Part shown: piece after piece, positions 17,133-25,754 of the stretch | How positions within the stretch are numbered: the stretch's first letter is position 1 | Layout: each line of letters begins with the position of its first letter | From: Kineosporia aurantiaca JCM 3230 | Lineage (GTDB): Bacteria > Actinomycetota > Actinomycetes > Actinomycetales > Kineosporiaceae | Length of the DNA stretch: 64,000 nt | Assembly: GCA_000719025.1 (NCBI GenBank) | Contig: JODP01000007.1 | Span: 124,001 to 188,000 of the forward strand | Reading direction: 5' to 3' | Translations under genes and position numbers: made by a program | The notes under the pieces: generated by a model | What the model was told of the DNA's origin: nothing | Seen by the model: the letters and a program-made list of their open reading frames with translations, nothing else | Databases searched by the model: none

Positions 17133-18071
17133 GTGCCCAGCCCCCGGATGCGCGTGATCGTCGACAACGACTTCTCCGGCGACCCCGACGACCTCTTCCA
17201 ACTGGCCCACCACCTGCTCTCGCCCTCGGTCGAGATCCCCTTCGTGATCGCCTCCCACCTGGCCCCCGGAGACGGCTTCGACCCCTCACCGGTTCAAGCC
17301 GAGAACGCGGCCCGCAAGGTGCACGAACTGCTCGCGGTGATGAACCTGACTGACCGGGTCCGAGTGGTCACCGGGTCCAACGTCGGCCTGTCCTCACCGC
17401 TGGAGCCGATCCGGTCCGCAGCCGCCGAGGCGATCATCGAAGAGGCGCTACGGCAGGAGACTGATCTTCCGCTGTACGTCGCGCTCGGTGGGGGCCTGAC
17501 TGAGCTGGCGAGTGCGCTGCTGTTGGAGCCGGCGATCGCCGAGAGGCTGACCGCGGTGTGGATCGGTGGGCGTGAGCACGAGGGTCTTGCGGTGCCGCCT
17601 CCGGACGGGGACACGATCGAGTACAACACCACCATCGACCCCAACGCCGCGTTCACGGTCTTCAATCATTCGTCCGTGCCGCTGTGGCAGGTCCCGCGGG
17701 ACACGTTTCGGCAGTGCCTGATCTCCTGGGCCGAGATTGAGACGCGGGTGCGCCCGGTCGGGGCGCTCGGGGCGTACCTGGCCGGATCACTCGACCTGGT
17801 GCGCGAGTTGGCTGCCAGCTGAGGGACTGAGCTGGGAGAGACGTATGTGCTCGGCGACAGCCCGCTGGTTCTGCTGACGGCGCTTCAGTCGTCCTTCGAG
17901 CGCGACCCTTCCTCGAGCGCGTACGTCACCATGCCGACCCCTCGACTGCTGGGAAATGGCCTGTACCAGGTCAATCCGGAAGCTAGGCCGATGCGGGTCT
18001 ATACCCGGGTGGACAACCGGCTGATGCTGGAGGACTTCTTCGCCAAGCTCGAGTTGTTCGCCCGAAAGTAA
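17133..18071 (+). pseudogene. Nucleoside hydrolase interrupted by an in-frame TGA
   Basis: The first part (229 codons) starts with the metal-binding DNDFSGDPDD motif of inosine/uridine-preferring nucleoside hydrolases and contains VALGGGLTELA. TGA at 17820-17822 stops it, yet the same frame continues without any shift into GETYVLGDSPLV and a natural-looking C-terminus ending at 18071. One nonsense change explains everything. Such enzymes split ribonucleosides into base and ribose. The truncated product lacks the C-terminal substrate-side segment. Sequencing error or recoding cannot be excluded. Confidence 0.78.
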
Positions 18072-18104
18072 CGCAGCCGTACGGCCCAGCTGGGTTACGC
18101 GCGC

Positions 18105-18141
18105 TTGACACGAACAGCGTTCGCATGTGGAACTGTGTTCG
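18105..18141 (+). promoter_or_regulatory. Promoter with tandem operator for the TetX-like gene
   Basis: A consensus -35 TTGACA lies at 18105-18110. Two near-identical palindromes follow: CGAACAGCGTTCG (18111-18123) and GAACTGTGTTCG (18130-18141), i.e. GAAC-N3-GTTCG twice, 19-base register. They cover the region where RNA polymerase would contact the -10. This is the arrangement of a TetR- or MarR-type repressor site controlling the monooxygenase. No repressor gene is adjacent. Confidence 0.6.
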
Positions 18142-18171
18142 TAACAATGAACCGTGCCCAGGAGGAACTCC

Positions 18172-19326
18172 ATGACCACCCCGGTCACCATCGTCGGCGC
18201 CGGTCTCGGCGGCCTCACGCTGGCCCGCATCCTGCAGCTGCACGGTGTTCCTGTCACCGTCTACGAGGCGGACGCCTCCGCTGAGGCCCGCACCCAGGGC
18301 GGGCAGCTGGACCTGCACGAGCACACCGGCCAGCGCGCTCTGGCCATGGCCGGGCTCACGCAGGAGTACCGCTCGATCATTCATCAGGGGGGCGGCGCGA
18401 AGCGGGTGTTCGACCCGCAGGGCCGGTTGCTGCTGGAATTGCCGGACGACGGATCCATGGCGCGCCCGGAGGCGCTGCGCGGGGACATCCGGCGGATCCT
18501 TCTGGACTCGCTGGCGCCGGGAACGGTGCAGTGGGGGAGGAAGCTCGCCTCCCTCGACCACGAGCGTCATCAATTGACGTTCGCCGACGGTTCAACGGTC
18601 GACACGGGCATCCTGGTCGGTGCCGATGGGACCTGGTCCAAGGTGCGCTCGCTGCTGTCGGACGAGAAGCCGGTCTATGCAGGCATGAGCTACGTGGACA
18701 CGTACCTGTACGACGTCGAAGACAAACACCCCAAGGCGGCCCGGACGGTCGGGCCGGGGGCCATGTACGGGCTGGTTCCGGGGAAGGGTTTTCTCGCCCA
18801 CCGTGAGGCCAACGACGTCATCCATACGTACGTCATTCTCAGCCGCCCGGCCGAATGGTTCGAAGAGCTGGACTTTGCCGACCCGGACGCCGTGAAAACG
18901 AAGCTGGTGAACGAGTTCGAGGGCTGGGCGCCGGAGTTCACGGCGCTCATTGCCGAGACGGATTCCGCGCCGGTGCTTCGCAGCATCTACCAGCTTCCGA
19001 ACAGCCATCGGTGGCAGCGGATTGCGGGAGTGACTTTGATTGGGGACGCTGCTCACGTCACCGTTCCGGGTGGGGACGGCGCGAACCTGGCCATGCTCGA
19101 CGGAGCCGAGCTCGGCGAGGCGATCGCCGCGCACCCCGATGATGTGGAGAAGGCTTTGGCCAGCTACGAGGACGTCATGTTCCCCCGGAGCGAGGCCGCA
19201 GCTGTCGCGGCGCATCAGACCATCAGCCTGGTGTTCGGTGAGGGTGCGCCGGCCGGCCTGCTTGGGGTCTTCCGTGGGCTGTCCGCGTCGTCAGCGCCGG
19301 AGGGACCGGCCGCTGCCCCGGCTTAG
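18172..19326 (+). CDS. FAD-dependent monooxygenase, TetX-like
   Basis: 384 residues from ATG 18172 with AGGAGG 7 bases upstream. The dinucleotide-binding GAGLGGLTLA is near residue 10. RGDIRRILLD and VGADGTWSKVR (the DG motif) are in place, and GDAAHVTVPGGDGAN is the FAD ribityl-binding motif of aromatic hydroxylases. The length and GQLDLHEHTG segment match TetX-type proteins that hydroxylate and inactivate planar polyketides such as tetracyclines. Whether it confers resistance here is unknown. It is a single-gene unit that ends 4 bases into the converging DNA glycosylase gene. Confidence 0.9.
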   Translation: MTTPVTIVGAGLGGLTLARILQLHGVPVTVYEADASAEARTQGGQLDLHEHTGQRALAMAGLTQEYRSIIHQGGGAKRVFDPQGRLLLELPDDGSMARPEALRGDIRRILLDSLAPGTVQWGRKLASLDHERHQLTFADGSTVDTGILVGADGTWSKVRSLLSDEKPVYAGMSYVDTYLYDVEDKHPKAARTVGPGAMYGLVPGKGFLAHREANDVIHTYVILSRPAEWFEELDFADPDAVKTKLVNEFEGWAPEFTALIAETDSAPVLRSIYQLPNSHRWQRIAGVTLIGDAAHVTVPGGDGANLAMLDGAELGEAIAAHPDDVEKALASYEDVMFPRSEAAAVAAHQTISLVFGEGAPAGLLGVFRGLSASSAPEGPAAAPA

Positions 19327-20144
19327 GCAGGCGCCGATGGGCCCGGCTGGCAGTGGGGGCACCACCAGGTCCGGCGCCGTTCGGGGTCTCCACTGACCTC
19401 GGCCACGACCTGGATGGTGGTGCGGCAGCGCAGGCAGGGCCGACCGGCCCGCCCGGCCACCCAATGCTGTTCGCCTCGCCGGGTGTTGCCGGTCGTGACC
19501 TGGGTGGCGCCCGGGGTGTTGACCGAGAACCTCAGCATCCGCGCGGCCAGGCTCACCAGGGCGGGGACGTCGACGTCGTGGATGGGGGTCCAGGGAGAGT
19601 GCCCGCGAAGGAAGCACAGTTCGTTGACCCAGAGGTTGCCCAGGCCGGCCATGCGCGTCTGGTCCAGCAGGGTCGCGGCCAGCGGTCGGTCGGGGTCTTG
19701 GCCCAGTCGGCGGACGGCCTCGGCGGCGTCCCAGTCGGCGCGCAGCGGGTCCGGCCCCAGGTGGCCGATGACGTCCTTCTCCGAGGCGGTGGGGATCAGT
19801 TCGACGACCGGAAGTTTCAGGCCGACCGCGCTGAGGCCGTCGTGGAATTCGAGCAGCACCCGGATGTCGGGGACCAGGTTGCGGGGCAGTCGTTTTCCAG
19901 GGTTGAGAACGGTCCAGGACCCGTCCATCCGCAGGTGCGTGTGCAGGGTGAGGTCGTCGTGGTCGGGGAGGGTGAAGCGGGTCAGGAGGTGCTTGCCGTG
20001 GGTGTCGGTGGTGACCAGGGTGGCTCCGGCCAGGTCCGCAGTGGCATGGCGGGGCACACGCAGGTCGCTGCGGCGTACCGATTGCCCGCGAAGACGGGCA
20101 TTGAGGCGGCGCGCAAGGAGATAAACGGTGTCGCCTTCGGGCAC
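19323..20144 (-). CDS. Fpg/Nei-family DNA glycosylase (Nei2-like)
   Basis: 273 residues from a GTG start that places Pro2-Glu3 (MPEGDT) exactly as the catalytic N-terminus requires. H2TH features (QTRMAGLGNLWVNE) and a C-terminal zinc finger (CLRC...CPHC) are intact. The enzyme removes oxidised pyrimidines and nicks the abasic site by beta-elimination. MPEGDT and the C4 finger resemble actinobacterial Nei2 more than Fpg. The 3' end overlaps the monooxygenase gene by 4 bases in a convergent layout. Confidence 0.93.
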   Translation of the reverse strand: MPEGDTVYLLARRLNARLRGQSVRRSDLRVPRHATADLAGATLVTTDTHGKHLLTRFTLPDHDDLTLHTHLRMDGSWTVLNPGKRLPRNLVPDIRVLLEFHDGLSAVGLKLPVVELIPTASEKDVIGHLGPDPLRADWDAAEAVRRLGQDPDRPLAATLLDQTRMAGLGNLWVNELCFLRGHSPWTPIHDVDVPALVSLAARMLRFSVNTPGATQVTTGNTRRGEQHWVAGRAGRPCLRCRTTIQVVAEVSGDPERRRTWWCPHCQPGPSAPA

Positions 20145-20322
20145 TCGTCCATGGTGCCCCTTAATGGGCTGGTCAGCGCTTTAGCCCGCCAGGACGGCTG
20201 TGTACGGGAAGGCCGCCGGATGACCGGTAGGCAGGCCCAGCCAGAATCGCGAACCTGAAAACAACCTGACTGTCCCAGCGGCGAAGCTGCCGAGAGCATC
20301 CAAAACATGTCTAATGTGACGG

Positions 20323-21198
20323 GTGAACCTCAAGCGAACAGTGAATGGACTCCTGGTGCGCTCGACGGGATACCAGCTGTCCCGGCCCGTCCAGCCCACC
20401 CCGCGGGGGCTGAACAAGACAGTCAGCCGGTTGGAGAAGGCCACGAGCCGGCTGGAGAAGCTGGCGCAGGCGGGCAAGCCGGCTCCGGTGGCGAAGGCCA
20501 CCAAGGAGAAGGCGAAGGAAAAGCCGTTCCCGAGGGACTTCGACGAGGAGCTCAAGGACGTCATCACCGCGGTCCGCCCGTACACGATGACCAGCAACGA
20601 CAAGCTGCACGCGCTGATCACCGCAAGCCGCTACATCCGTGATCACCGGATCGCCGGCGACGTGGTCGAGTGCGGCGTCTGGCGCGGTGGGTCGATGCAT
20701 GCGGTGGCCCGCACCCTGCTGGCCGGTGGTGACACCGAGCGCGACCTGTACCTGTTCGACACCTTCGAGGGCATGCCGCCGCCGGAGGAGAACGACGTGC
20801 GTCAGGACGGCCGCAGCGCCCAGGAACTGCTGGAGGAGGGCACCCGCGAGCAGACCATCTGGGCGTACGCCTCGCTGGAGGATGTGAAGGCGGGCTTCCA
20901 GACCGTGCCCTACCCGGAGGAGCGAGTTCACTTCGTGCAGGGCAAGGTCGAGGACACCGTGCCCCAGCAGGCGCCGGACAAGATCGCCCTGCTGCGCCTG
21001 GACACCGACTGGTACTCCTCCACCAAGCACGAGCTGGAGCAGCTGTACCCCCGGCTGGTGTCCGGTGGGGTGCTGATCCTGGACGACTACGGCTGGTGGC
21101 AGGGCGCCCGGCAGGCCACCGACGAATGGCTGCAGGAAAGCGGTGCGCAGCTGTTGCTCTGGCGCGCCGGCAGCGGGCGGGTCGCGATCAAGCCCTGA
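20323..21198 (+). CDS. TylF/MycF-type O-methyltransferase
   Basis: 291 residues from a GTG start. A ~70-residue basic N-terminus with a short Lys/Glu-rich helix (SRLEKATSRLEKL) precedes the methyltransferase domain: GDVVECGVWRGGS (SAM-binding), LFDTFEGMPPP, and the metal-binding Asp pair in RLDTDWY and ILDDYGWW. TylF-family enzymes methylate sugar hydroxyls on macrolides or cell-surface glycans. The downstream glycosyltransferase begins 2 bases after the stop, so the pair likely decorates a surface glycan. The N-terminal extension is not part of the classic family. Confidence 0.85.
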   Translation: MNLKRTVNGLLVRSTGYQLSRPVQPTPRGLNKTVSRLEKATSRLEKLAQAGKPAPVAKATKEKAKEKPFPRDFDEELKDVITAVRPYTMTSNDKLHALITASRYIRDHRIAGDVVECGVWRGGSMHAVARTLLAGGDTERDLYLFDTFEGMPPPEENDVRQDGRSAQELLEEGTREQTIWAYASLEDVKAGFQTVPYPEERVHFVQGKVEDTVPQQAPDKIALLRLDTDWYSSTKHELEQLYPRLVSGGVLILDDYGWWQGARQATDEWLQESGAQLLLWRAGSGRVAIKP

Positions 21199-21200
21199 CC

Positions 21201-22688
21201 GTGAACCGCATCCACCTTCCCCACGGGCAGTACCTCGGCGTCACGTCACGACTGGCGCTCGGATCCGGCGGCCAGACCGGCATGATGCTGCTGCGCAGCC
21301 GGCTCTTTGCTGAAAAGGCTGCGGTTGCGCCGCTTCTGCTGTCGTTCGACGATCAGCCGGACTACCCGCACATCCGGACCGAGCTGCTGGGCGCCGGCCT
21401 GCTGGCGCCCTCGACGACGCTGCTGAACCTGTACGAGTCGCTGCGCAACGAGCCGCCACCGCTGGCCCCCGACGACGCACCGTCCCTGCCCGAACTCGAG
21501 GCGCTGACCGCCGAAGACTTCGCCCATCCCGACGGCACCGTGCACCTGACGACCTACAAAGATGACGAGGGGACGCCGGTGGTCACCGACCACCGGCGCC
21601 CGGACGGCAGCGTGTACCTGCGTCGGGGTCCGGACGGGATCCAGCTGGCCGACCGGCTCAATCGGGTCGTCAGGACCTTCAGCGGCACCGGGGCACTGCG
21701 CCGCTGGTGGGTGACCCGGCTGTTCGATCCCGACCCCGAGCTGCCGGTCTTCATCGTCACCGAAAGCCGTTTCGCGCTGCGCCATCTGGTACCGCTGAAC
21801 AAGCGTCCCCGGGTGCGGCTGATCCACGTCATGCACAACATCCACGTGCTCGAGCCGTACCAACCCGACTCGCCGGTCAACCCGACCCACGAGCCGGTGC
21901 TGGAGGCCATTCCCCGGCTCTCGGCCCTGGTCACGCTCACCCAGCGGCAGCGCGACGACATCCGGGCCCGCTTCGCCACCGCTGACAACATTCACGTGAT
22001 CCCCAACCCGATCGGCGATCCCGGCGTCCCTCCTGCGGTCGTGGCCCGTGAGCCCCGGCGGTTCGTCATGGTGGGACGCTTGGAGCGGCAGAAACGGTTC
22101 GAGGACGCCGTGAGCGCGTTCGCGCGGGTGGTGGCCGAGGAACCGGACGCCACCCTGGACATCTACGGCAAGGGCAGCCGCCGCGAGCAGTTGCAGGCCC
22201 AGATCGACGAGGCCGGGCTGGGTGCCTCCGTGCGCCTGCGGGGCTACGACCCCCACGCCCGCGACCACCTCGCCACGGCCACCGCCCTCCTGCTGACCAG
22301 CCGGTTCGAGGGCTATCCGCTGGTGGTGCTGGAGGCCCTGCACCGCGGGTGCCCGGTCATCGCCTACGACATCGCCTACGGGCCCCGTGAGCAGGTCGGC
22401 GCGGCCGGCCTGCTGATCCCGCCGGGTGATGTCGAGGCGCTGGCCGACGGCATTCTGCAGCTGATCCGCTCTCCCGACCGGGTGGCCGGGATGAGTGCGG
22501 CGGCGCGGCCGATCGCCGAGAGGCACTCGGTGGAGCACTACCTGCACGCGTGGCAGTTCCTCCTGCGTACCGTGGCCTCGGAAACGCCGGAGACCTCGGA
22601 GGTCAGCACGGCGGGTCCAGAGAGCGACCCAGCTGAGCCGCCACCTCCAGCACCAGGTCCACCGACTCGGCCGTCGTCCGGTAGTTGA
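21201..22688 (+). CDS. GT4-type glycosyltransferase
   Basis: 495 residues from GTG 21201, chosen because it directly follows the methyltransferase stop. The N-terminal ~280 residues resemble the poly(glycerol-phosphate) glucosyltransferase type (DGSVYLRRG repeat-like strand). The C-terminal Rossmann domain has MVGRLERQKRFEDAV, a YGKG turn and the nucleotide-sugar motif FEGYPLVVLEAL. The last 86 bases overlap the 3' end of the converging decarboxylase gene. It likely transfers a sugar onto a teichoic-acid-like or protein acceptor. The acceptor is not inferable. Confidence 0.85.
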   Translation: MNRIHLPHGQYLGVTSRLALGSGGQTGMMLLRSRLFAEKAAVAPLLLSFDDQPDYPHIRTELLGAGLLAPSTTLLNLYESLRNEPPPLAPDDAPSLPELEALTAEDFAHPDGTVHLTTYKDDEGTPVVTDHRRPDGSVYLRRGPDGIQLADRLNRVVRTFSGTGALRRWWVTRLFDPDPELPVFIVTESRFALRHLVPLNKRPRVRLIHVMHNIHVLEPYQPDSPVNPTHEPVLEAIPRLSALVTLTQRQRDDIRARFATADNIHVIPNPIGDPGVPPAVVAREPRRFVMVGRLERQKRFEDAVSAFARVVAEEPDATLDIYGKGSRREQLQAQIDEAGLGASVRLRGYDPHARDHLATATALLLTSRFEGYPLVVLEALHRGCPVIAYDIAYGPREQVGAAGLLIPPGDVEALADGILQLIRSPDRVAGMSAAARPIAERHSVEHYLHAWQFLLRTVASETPETSEVSTAGPESDPAEPPPPAPGPPTRPSSGS

Positions 22689-24024
22689 CGAAGCAGGCCC
22701 GCAGGCACGTTCGCCCGTCCACCAGCGCAGGGGCGATGTAGACCCGGCCGTCGCGTTGCATGGCGTGCGCCAGTCGCTCGTTGTGCTCGTTCAGCTGGTC
22801 GGCCGGCAGGCCCGGCGGGGTGTGCTGGAAGCAGACGGTCGAGAGCATCGGCGTGTTCAGCAGGGCGAAGTCCGGGCGGGCGCGGATGGTCGCGGCCAGC
22901 AGGTTGGCGTTGTCCAGCGTGCCCTCCAGCCAGGACCGGTACTGCTCGGCCCCGTGCACCCGCAGGGCCAGCCAGAGCTTGAGGGAGTTGAACGGCCGGG
23001 AGTACTCCAGGGTGTGGTCGACGGCGTTGGCGGTGTCGCCCTCGTGCAGCATGTACGTCTCCTGATGGCCGAAGGCGGCGCGCAGGTGACCGGTCTCGCG
23101 CATCAGGATCAGGCTGCAGCTCTTGGGCACGCCCAGCCACTTGTGCGCGTCCATGGTCACCGAGTCGGCGCGCTCCAGACCATGGAACCAGTGCCCCGCC
23201 GTGGCGGTGGCCGCGGCCGGAACTCCGTAGGCGCCGTCCACGTGCAGCCAGACGTCGTGCTGAGCGCACACCTCGGCAATGACATCCAGCGGGTCGACGG
23301 CTCCGGTCAGGGTGGTGCCGGCGGTGGCGATGACGGCGATCGGGGTGACCCCGCGCCGGGCGTCCTCCTGCAGGGCATTGCCCAGGGCCGCCGGATCCAT
23401 CCGGTGACGGGTGTCCACGGCGATGCGGCGTAGGCACCGGCTCCCCAGGCCCGCGGCCTCGACGGCCCGGGCGATCGAGTGGTGCGCCTCCGCTGAGCAG
23501 TACAGGGCAACCTCGCGGGCGCCCACTCCGTTCTCCCGGGTGCCCGGCAGGGCGTGCTCGCGGGCGGCGAGCACGGCGGTGAGGTTGGAGATCTGGCCGC
23601 CACTGGTGAAATGACCTTCGGCGACCGGGAATCCGATGAACTGACCGGCCCAGCGCACGGCCTGGCGGTCCAGGAGGTCCGCGGCGCCGGCCGCGGTGGC
23701 CAGGTTGGCGTCGTAGGCGGAGGTCAGAGCCGCGGCCAGAACACCGGTTTCCAGCCCGCTGGAGCCGATGTAGGCCAGGTACAGCGGTCGTGCGGGGGAG
23801 ACGCTGGCATCCAGGATGCGCACGGCGTCATCGAGGGCGGCGGAGGTCGGGCTGCCCTCCTGCGGGATGTCCCTGACCAGGCGCCGGAGGAGATCACTGT
23901 CGACGACCGGTTCACTGGGCCGGGGGCGGTCGAAGGACTCCCAGGCCATCCGCAGGTAGCGCACCAGATCCTCCAGTACGTCACCACGGTCTACCAACGA
24001 CTGCTTCACCGCGCTCGAGATCAT
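22603..24024 (-). CDS. PLP-dependent group II decarboxylase (aromatic-L-amino-acid type)
   Basis: 473 residues of normal length. H181 in AEAHHS stacks on PLP, D263 in HVDGAYG bonds the pyridine nitrogen, and K295 in DAHKWLG is the Schiff-base lysine. Family members turn Trp, Tyr, DOPA or Phe (or Glu) into the amine. PLP motif order and length fit the aromatic group but substrate choice cannot be read with certainty. It diverges from the permease-led operon at 24215, so it may supply the amine that the operon degrades, or remove an amino acid imported by the permease. Confidence 0.88.
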   Translation of the reverse strand: MISSAVKQSLVDRGDVLEDLVRYLRMAWESFDRPRPSEPVVDSDLLRRLVRDIPQEGSPTSAALDDAVRILDASVSPARPLYLAYIGSSGLETGVLAAALTSAYDANLATAAGAADLLDRQAVRWAGQFIGFPVAEGHFTSGGQISNLTAVLAAREHALPGTRENGVGAREVALYCSAEAHHSIARAVEAAGLGSRCLRRIAVDTRHRMDPAALGNALQEDARRGVTPIAVIATAGTTLTGAVDPLDVIAEVCAQHDVWLHVDGAYGVPAAATATAGHWFHGLERADSVTMDAHKWLGVPKSCSLILMRETGHLRAAFGHQETYMLHEGDTANAVDHTLEYSRPFNSLKLWLALRVHGAEQYRSWLEGTLDNANLLAATIRARPDFALLNTPMLSTVCFQHTPPGLPADQLNEHNERLAHAMQRDGRVYIAPALVDGRTCLRACFVNYRTTAESVDLVLEVAAQLGRSLDPPC

Positions 24025-24184
24025 CGGATCCTATTCCAACGCCGTCGTTTTCGGGTCCCCGTTCGCGTCTCGCGAAAACATTCATACCCAAACGACCGCG
24101 GGCCGTCGAGGGTCGCGCGACGAGCGGTCCGGATCACCGGGAGGCCTTGACGTCTGCCGGTGCGGGTGTCAGGGTCGAAGAATC

Positions 24185-24198
24185 GTTCGGACCCGAAC
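24185..24198. promoter_or_regulatory. Palindrome upstream of the permease operon
   Basis: GTTCGG-AC-CCGAAC is a perfect 6+6 inverted repeat with a 2-base centre, 16 bases before the GTG start of the permease gene and within the 190-base divergent region shared with the decarboxylase gene. A TTGACG at 24147-24152 could be a -35 element. A regulator site is likely but which regulator binds is unknown. Confidence 0.4.
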
Positions 24199-24214
24199 AT
24201 CATGGGGAGTCAGC

Positions 24215-25738
24215 GTGGACCTGCAGCCGGCGCCGAGCGAAACCTCCGGCACCGCACTGCATAGCGGTCGTCTGACGGTCTTCGGCATTGCCTTCTTCGT
24301 GGTGGCCGCCGCCGCGCCGTTGGTCGGCGTCACGGGCGCGGTTCCCCTGGCCGTCGTCCTCGGCAACGGCGCCGGGGTGCCCGGGGCCTACCTGGCCGTC
24401 GGGATCGTGCTGCTGTTGTTCAGCGTCGGCTACGCGGCGATGAGCCGGCGGGTCACCAACACCGGTGCCTTCTTCGCCTACGTGGGCCGGGGCCTGGGCA
24501 TCGGGGCCGGGGTCGGCAGCGCCTACGTCTGCCTGGTCGCCTACCTGGCGATCCAGCTGTCCATCTACGGTTTCTTCGGCGCCGTCGCCGCGGCCCGGAT
24601 GGACGACGAACTCGGCATCAGCCTGGACTGGTGGGTCTGGGCGCTGCTGGCCTGGGTTCTGGTGCTGGTCCTGTCGGCCTCCAGTGTGGACGTCGGCGCC
24701 CGGCTCCTGGGGGCACTGATGCTGCTGGAGATCAGCACGCTGCTGCTGACCGCCATCGCGGTCCTGGTCCAGGGCGGCGGCCCGGGCGGCCTTGACCTGG
24801 GGGCATCCTTCAGCCCGGACCAGGTCCTGGCCGGCGGGTTCGGCGGCTCGGCGGGGATCGCGCTGTCGTTCGCGTTCGCGTCCTTCATCGGGTTCGAGGC
24901 CACCGCGATCTACGGCGAGGAGTCGCGCGACCCCAAACGCAGCGTGCCGCTGGCCACCTACCTGGCCGTCGGCGTCATCACCGTCCTGTTCGCCCTGACC
25001 ACCTTCGCGGTGATCAGCGCGCTCGGCGCCGGGCAGGCCGTCGAGCAGACCCTGACCCGCTCCACGGCCGACGGCGTGCCACTGGCCGACACCGCCAACG
25101 TGCTGTTCTCGGTGGCCCGCGAGTTCGTCGGCGGCTGGCTGGCCGACCTGATGAGCTGGCTGGTCCTGTCCAGCCTGTTCGCCGGGCTGCTGGCCTTCCA
25201 GAACTCCGCCGCCCGCTACTTCTACTCGATGGGACGCGCCGGGGTCCTGCCCAGGGTCTTCGAACGGGTCAACCGGGCCGGGGCGCCGCTGGCCGGGTCC
25301 GTGGCCACGGCGCTGATCACCGGGGTGGTGATCGTCGTCTTCTGGCTGGCCGACAAGGACCCGGTGCTCAACCTCTTCTCCTGGTTCGCGGCCCTGGCCG
25401 TCGTGGCCATCGTGTTCGTGGAGTTCCTGGTCTGCCTGGCCGTCATCCGCTACTTCCGCACCGGCGGTGAGCCCATCGGGCTCTGGAGATCCGTCGCGGC
25501 CCCGGCCCTGGCCGCGCTGGGTCTGGTGCTGGGGGAGTACCTGCTGATGTCGAGGTTCGGCCTGCTGGCGGGCACCGCCAAGTCTGGAGTGGACCCCAGC
25601 ACGCACGCCTGGAGCCTGAACACCCTGGGCTGGGTCCTGATCCTGCTGCCCTTCGTCGTCTTCTTGCTGGGCGCCGCCGTCGGCCTGGCCCGGCGCAGCG
25701 GTGAGAACGCCTCGGCCGTGGCAAATCTGGTCAGCTAA
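24215..25738 (+). CDS. APC-superfamily amino acid/amine permease
   Basis: 507 residues from a GTG start with GGGGAG upstream. About 12 hydrophobic segments are visible. The first contains the unwound APC pattern (AAAAPLVGVTGAVP), and FASFIGFEATAIYGEE matches the TM6 region of the APC family. It would import an amino acid or amine by proton symport across the cytoplasmic membrane. The next gene starts 16 bases after its stop and the same strand continues through nine catabolic genes, making this the likely uptake gene of the operon. Confidence 0.88.
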   Translation: MDLQPAPSETSGTALHSGRLTVFGIAFFVVAAAAPLVGVTGAVPLAVVLGNGAGVPGAYLAVGIVLLLFSVGYAAMSRRVTNTGAFFAYVGRGLGIGAGVGSAYVCLVAYLAIQLSIYGFFGAVAAARMDDELGISLDWWVWALLAWVLVLVLSASSVDVGARLLGALMLLEISTLLLTAIAVLVQGGGPGGLDLGASFSPDQVLAGGFGGSAGIALSFAFASFIGFEATAIYGEESRDPKRSVPLATYLAVGVITVLFALTTFAVISALGAGQAVEQTLTRSTADGVPLADTANVLFSVAREFVGGWLADLMSWLVLSSLFAGLLAFQNSAARYFYSMGRAGVLPRVFERVNRAGAPLAGSVATALITGVVIVVFWLADKDPVLNLFSWFAALAVVAIVFVEFLVCLAVIRYFRTGGEPIGLWRSVAAPALAALGLVLGEYLLMSRFGLLAGTAKSGVDPSTHAWSLNTLGWVLILLPFVVFLLGAAVGLARRSGENASAVANLVS

Positions 25739-25754
25739 CCGAAGGAGAACCGAG

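Noticed and set aside
16946..17353. Arg/Pro-rich open frame between the tRNA and the nucleoside hydrolase
   Set aside because: It overlaps the start of the nucleoside hydrolase in another frame, has low-complexity composition and no homologous motif.
6283..18071. Prophage or intact integrative element
   Set aside because: Only recombinase fragments without a catalytic domain are present. No phage structural, replication or conjugation genes are seen.
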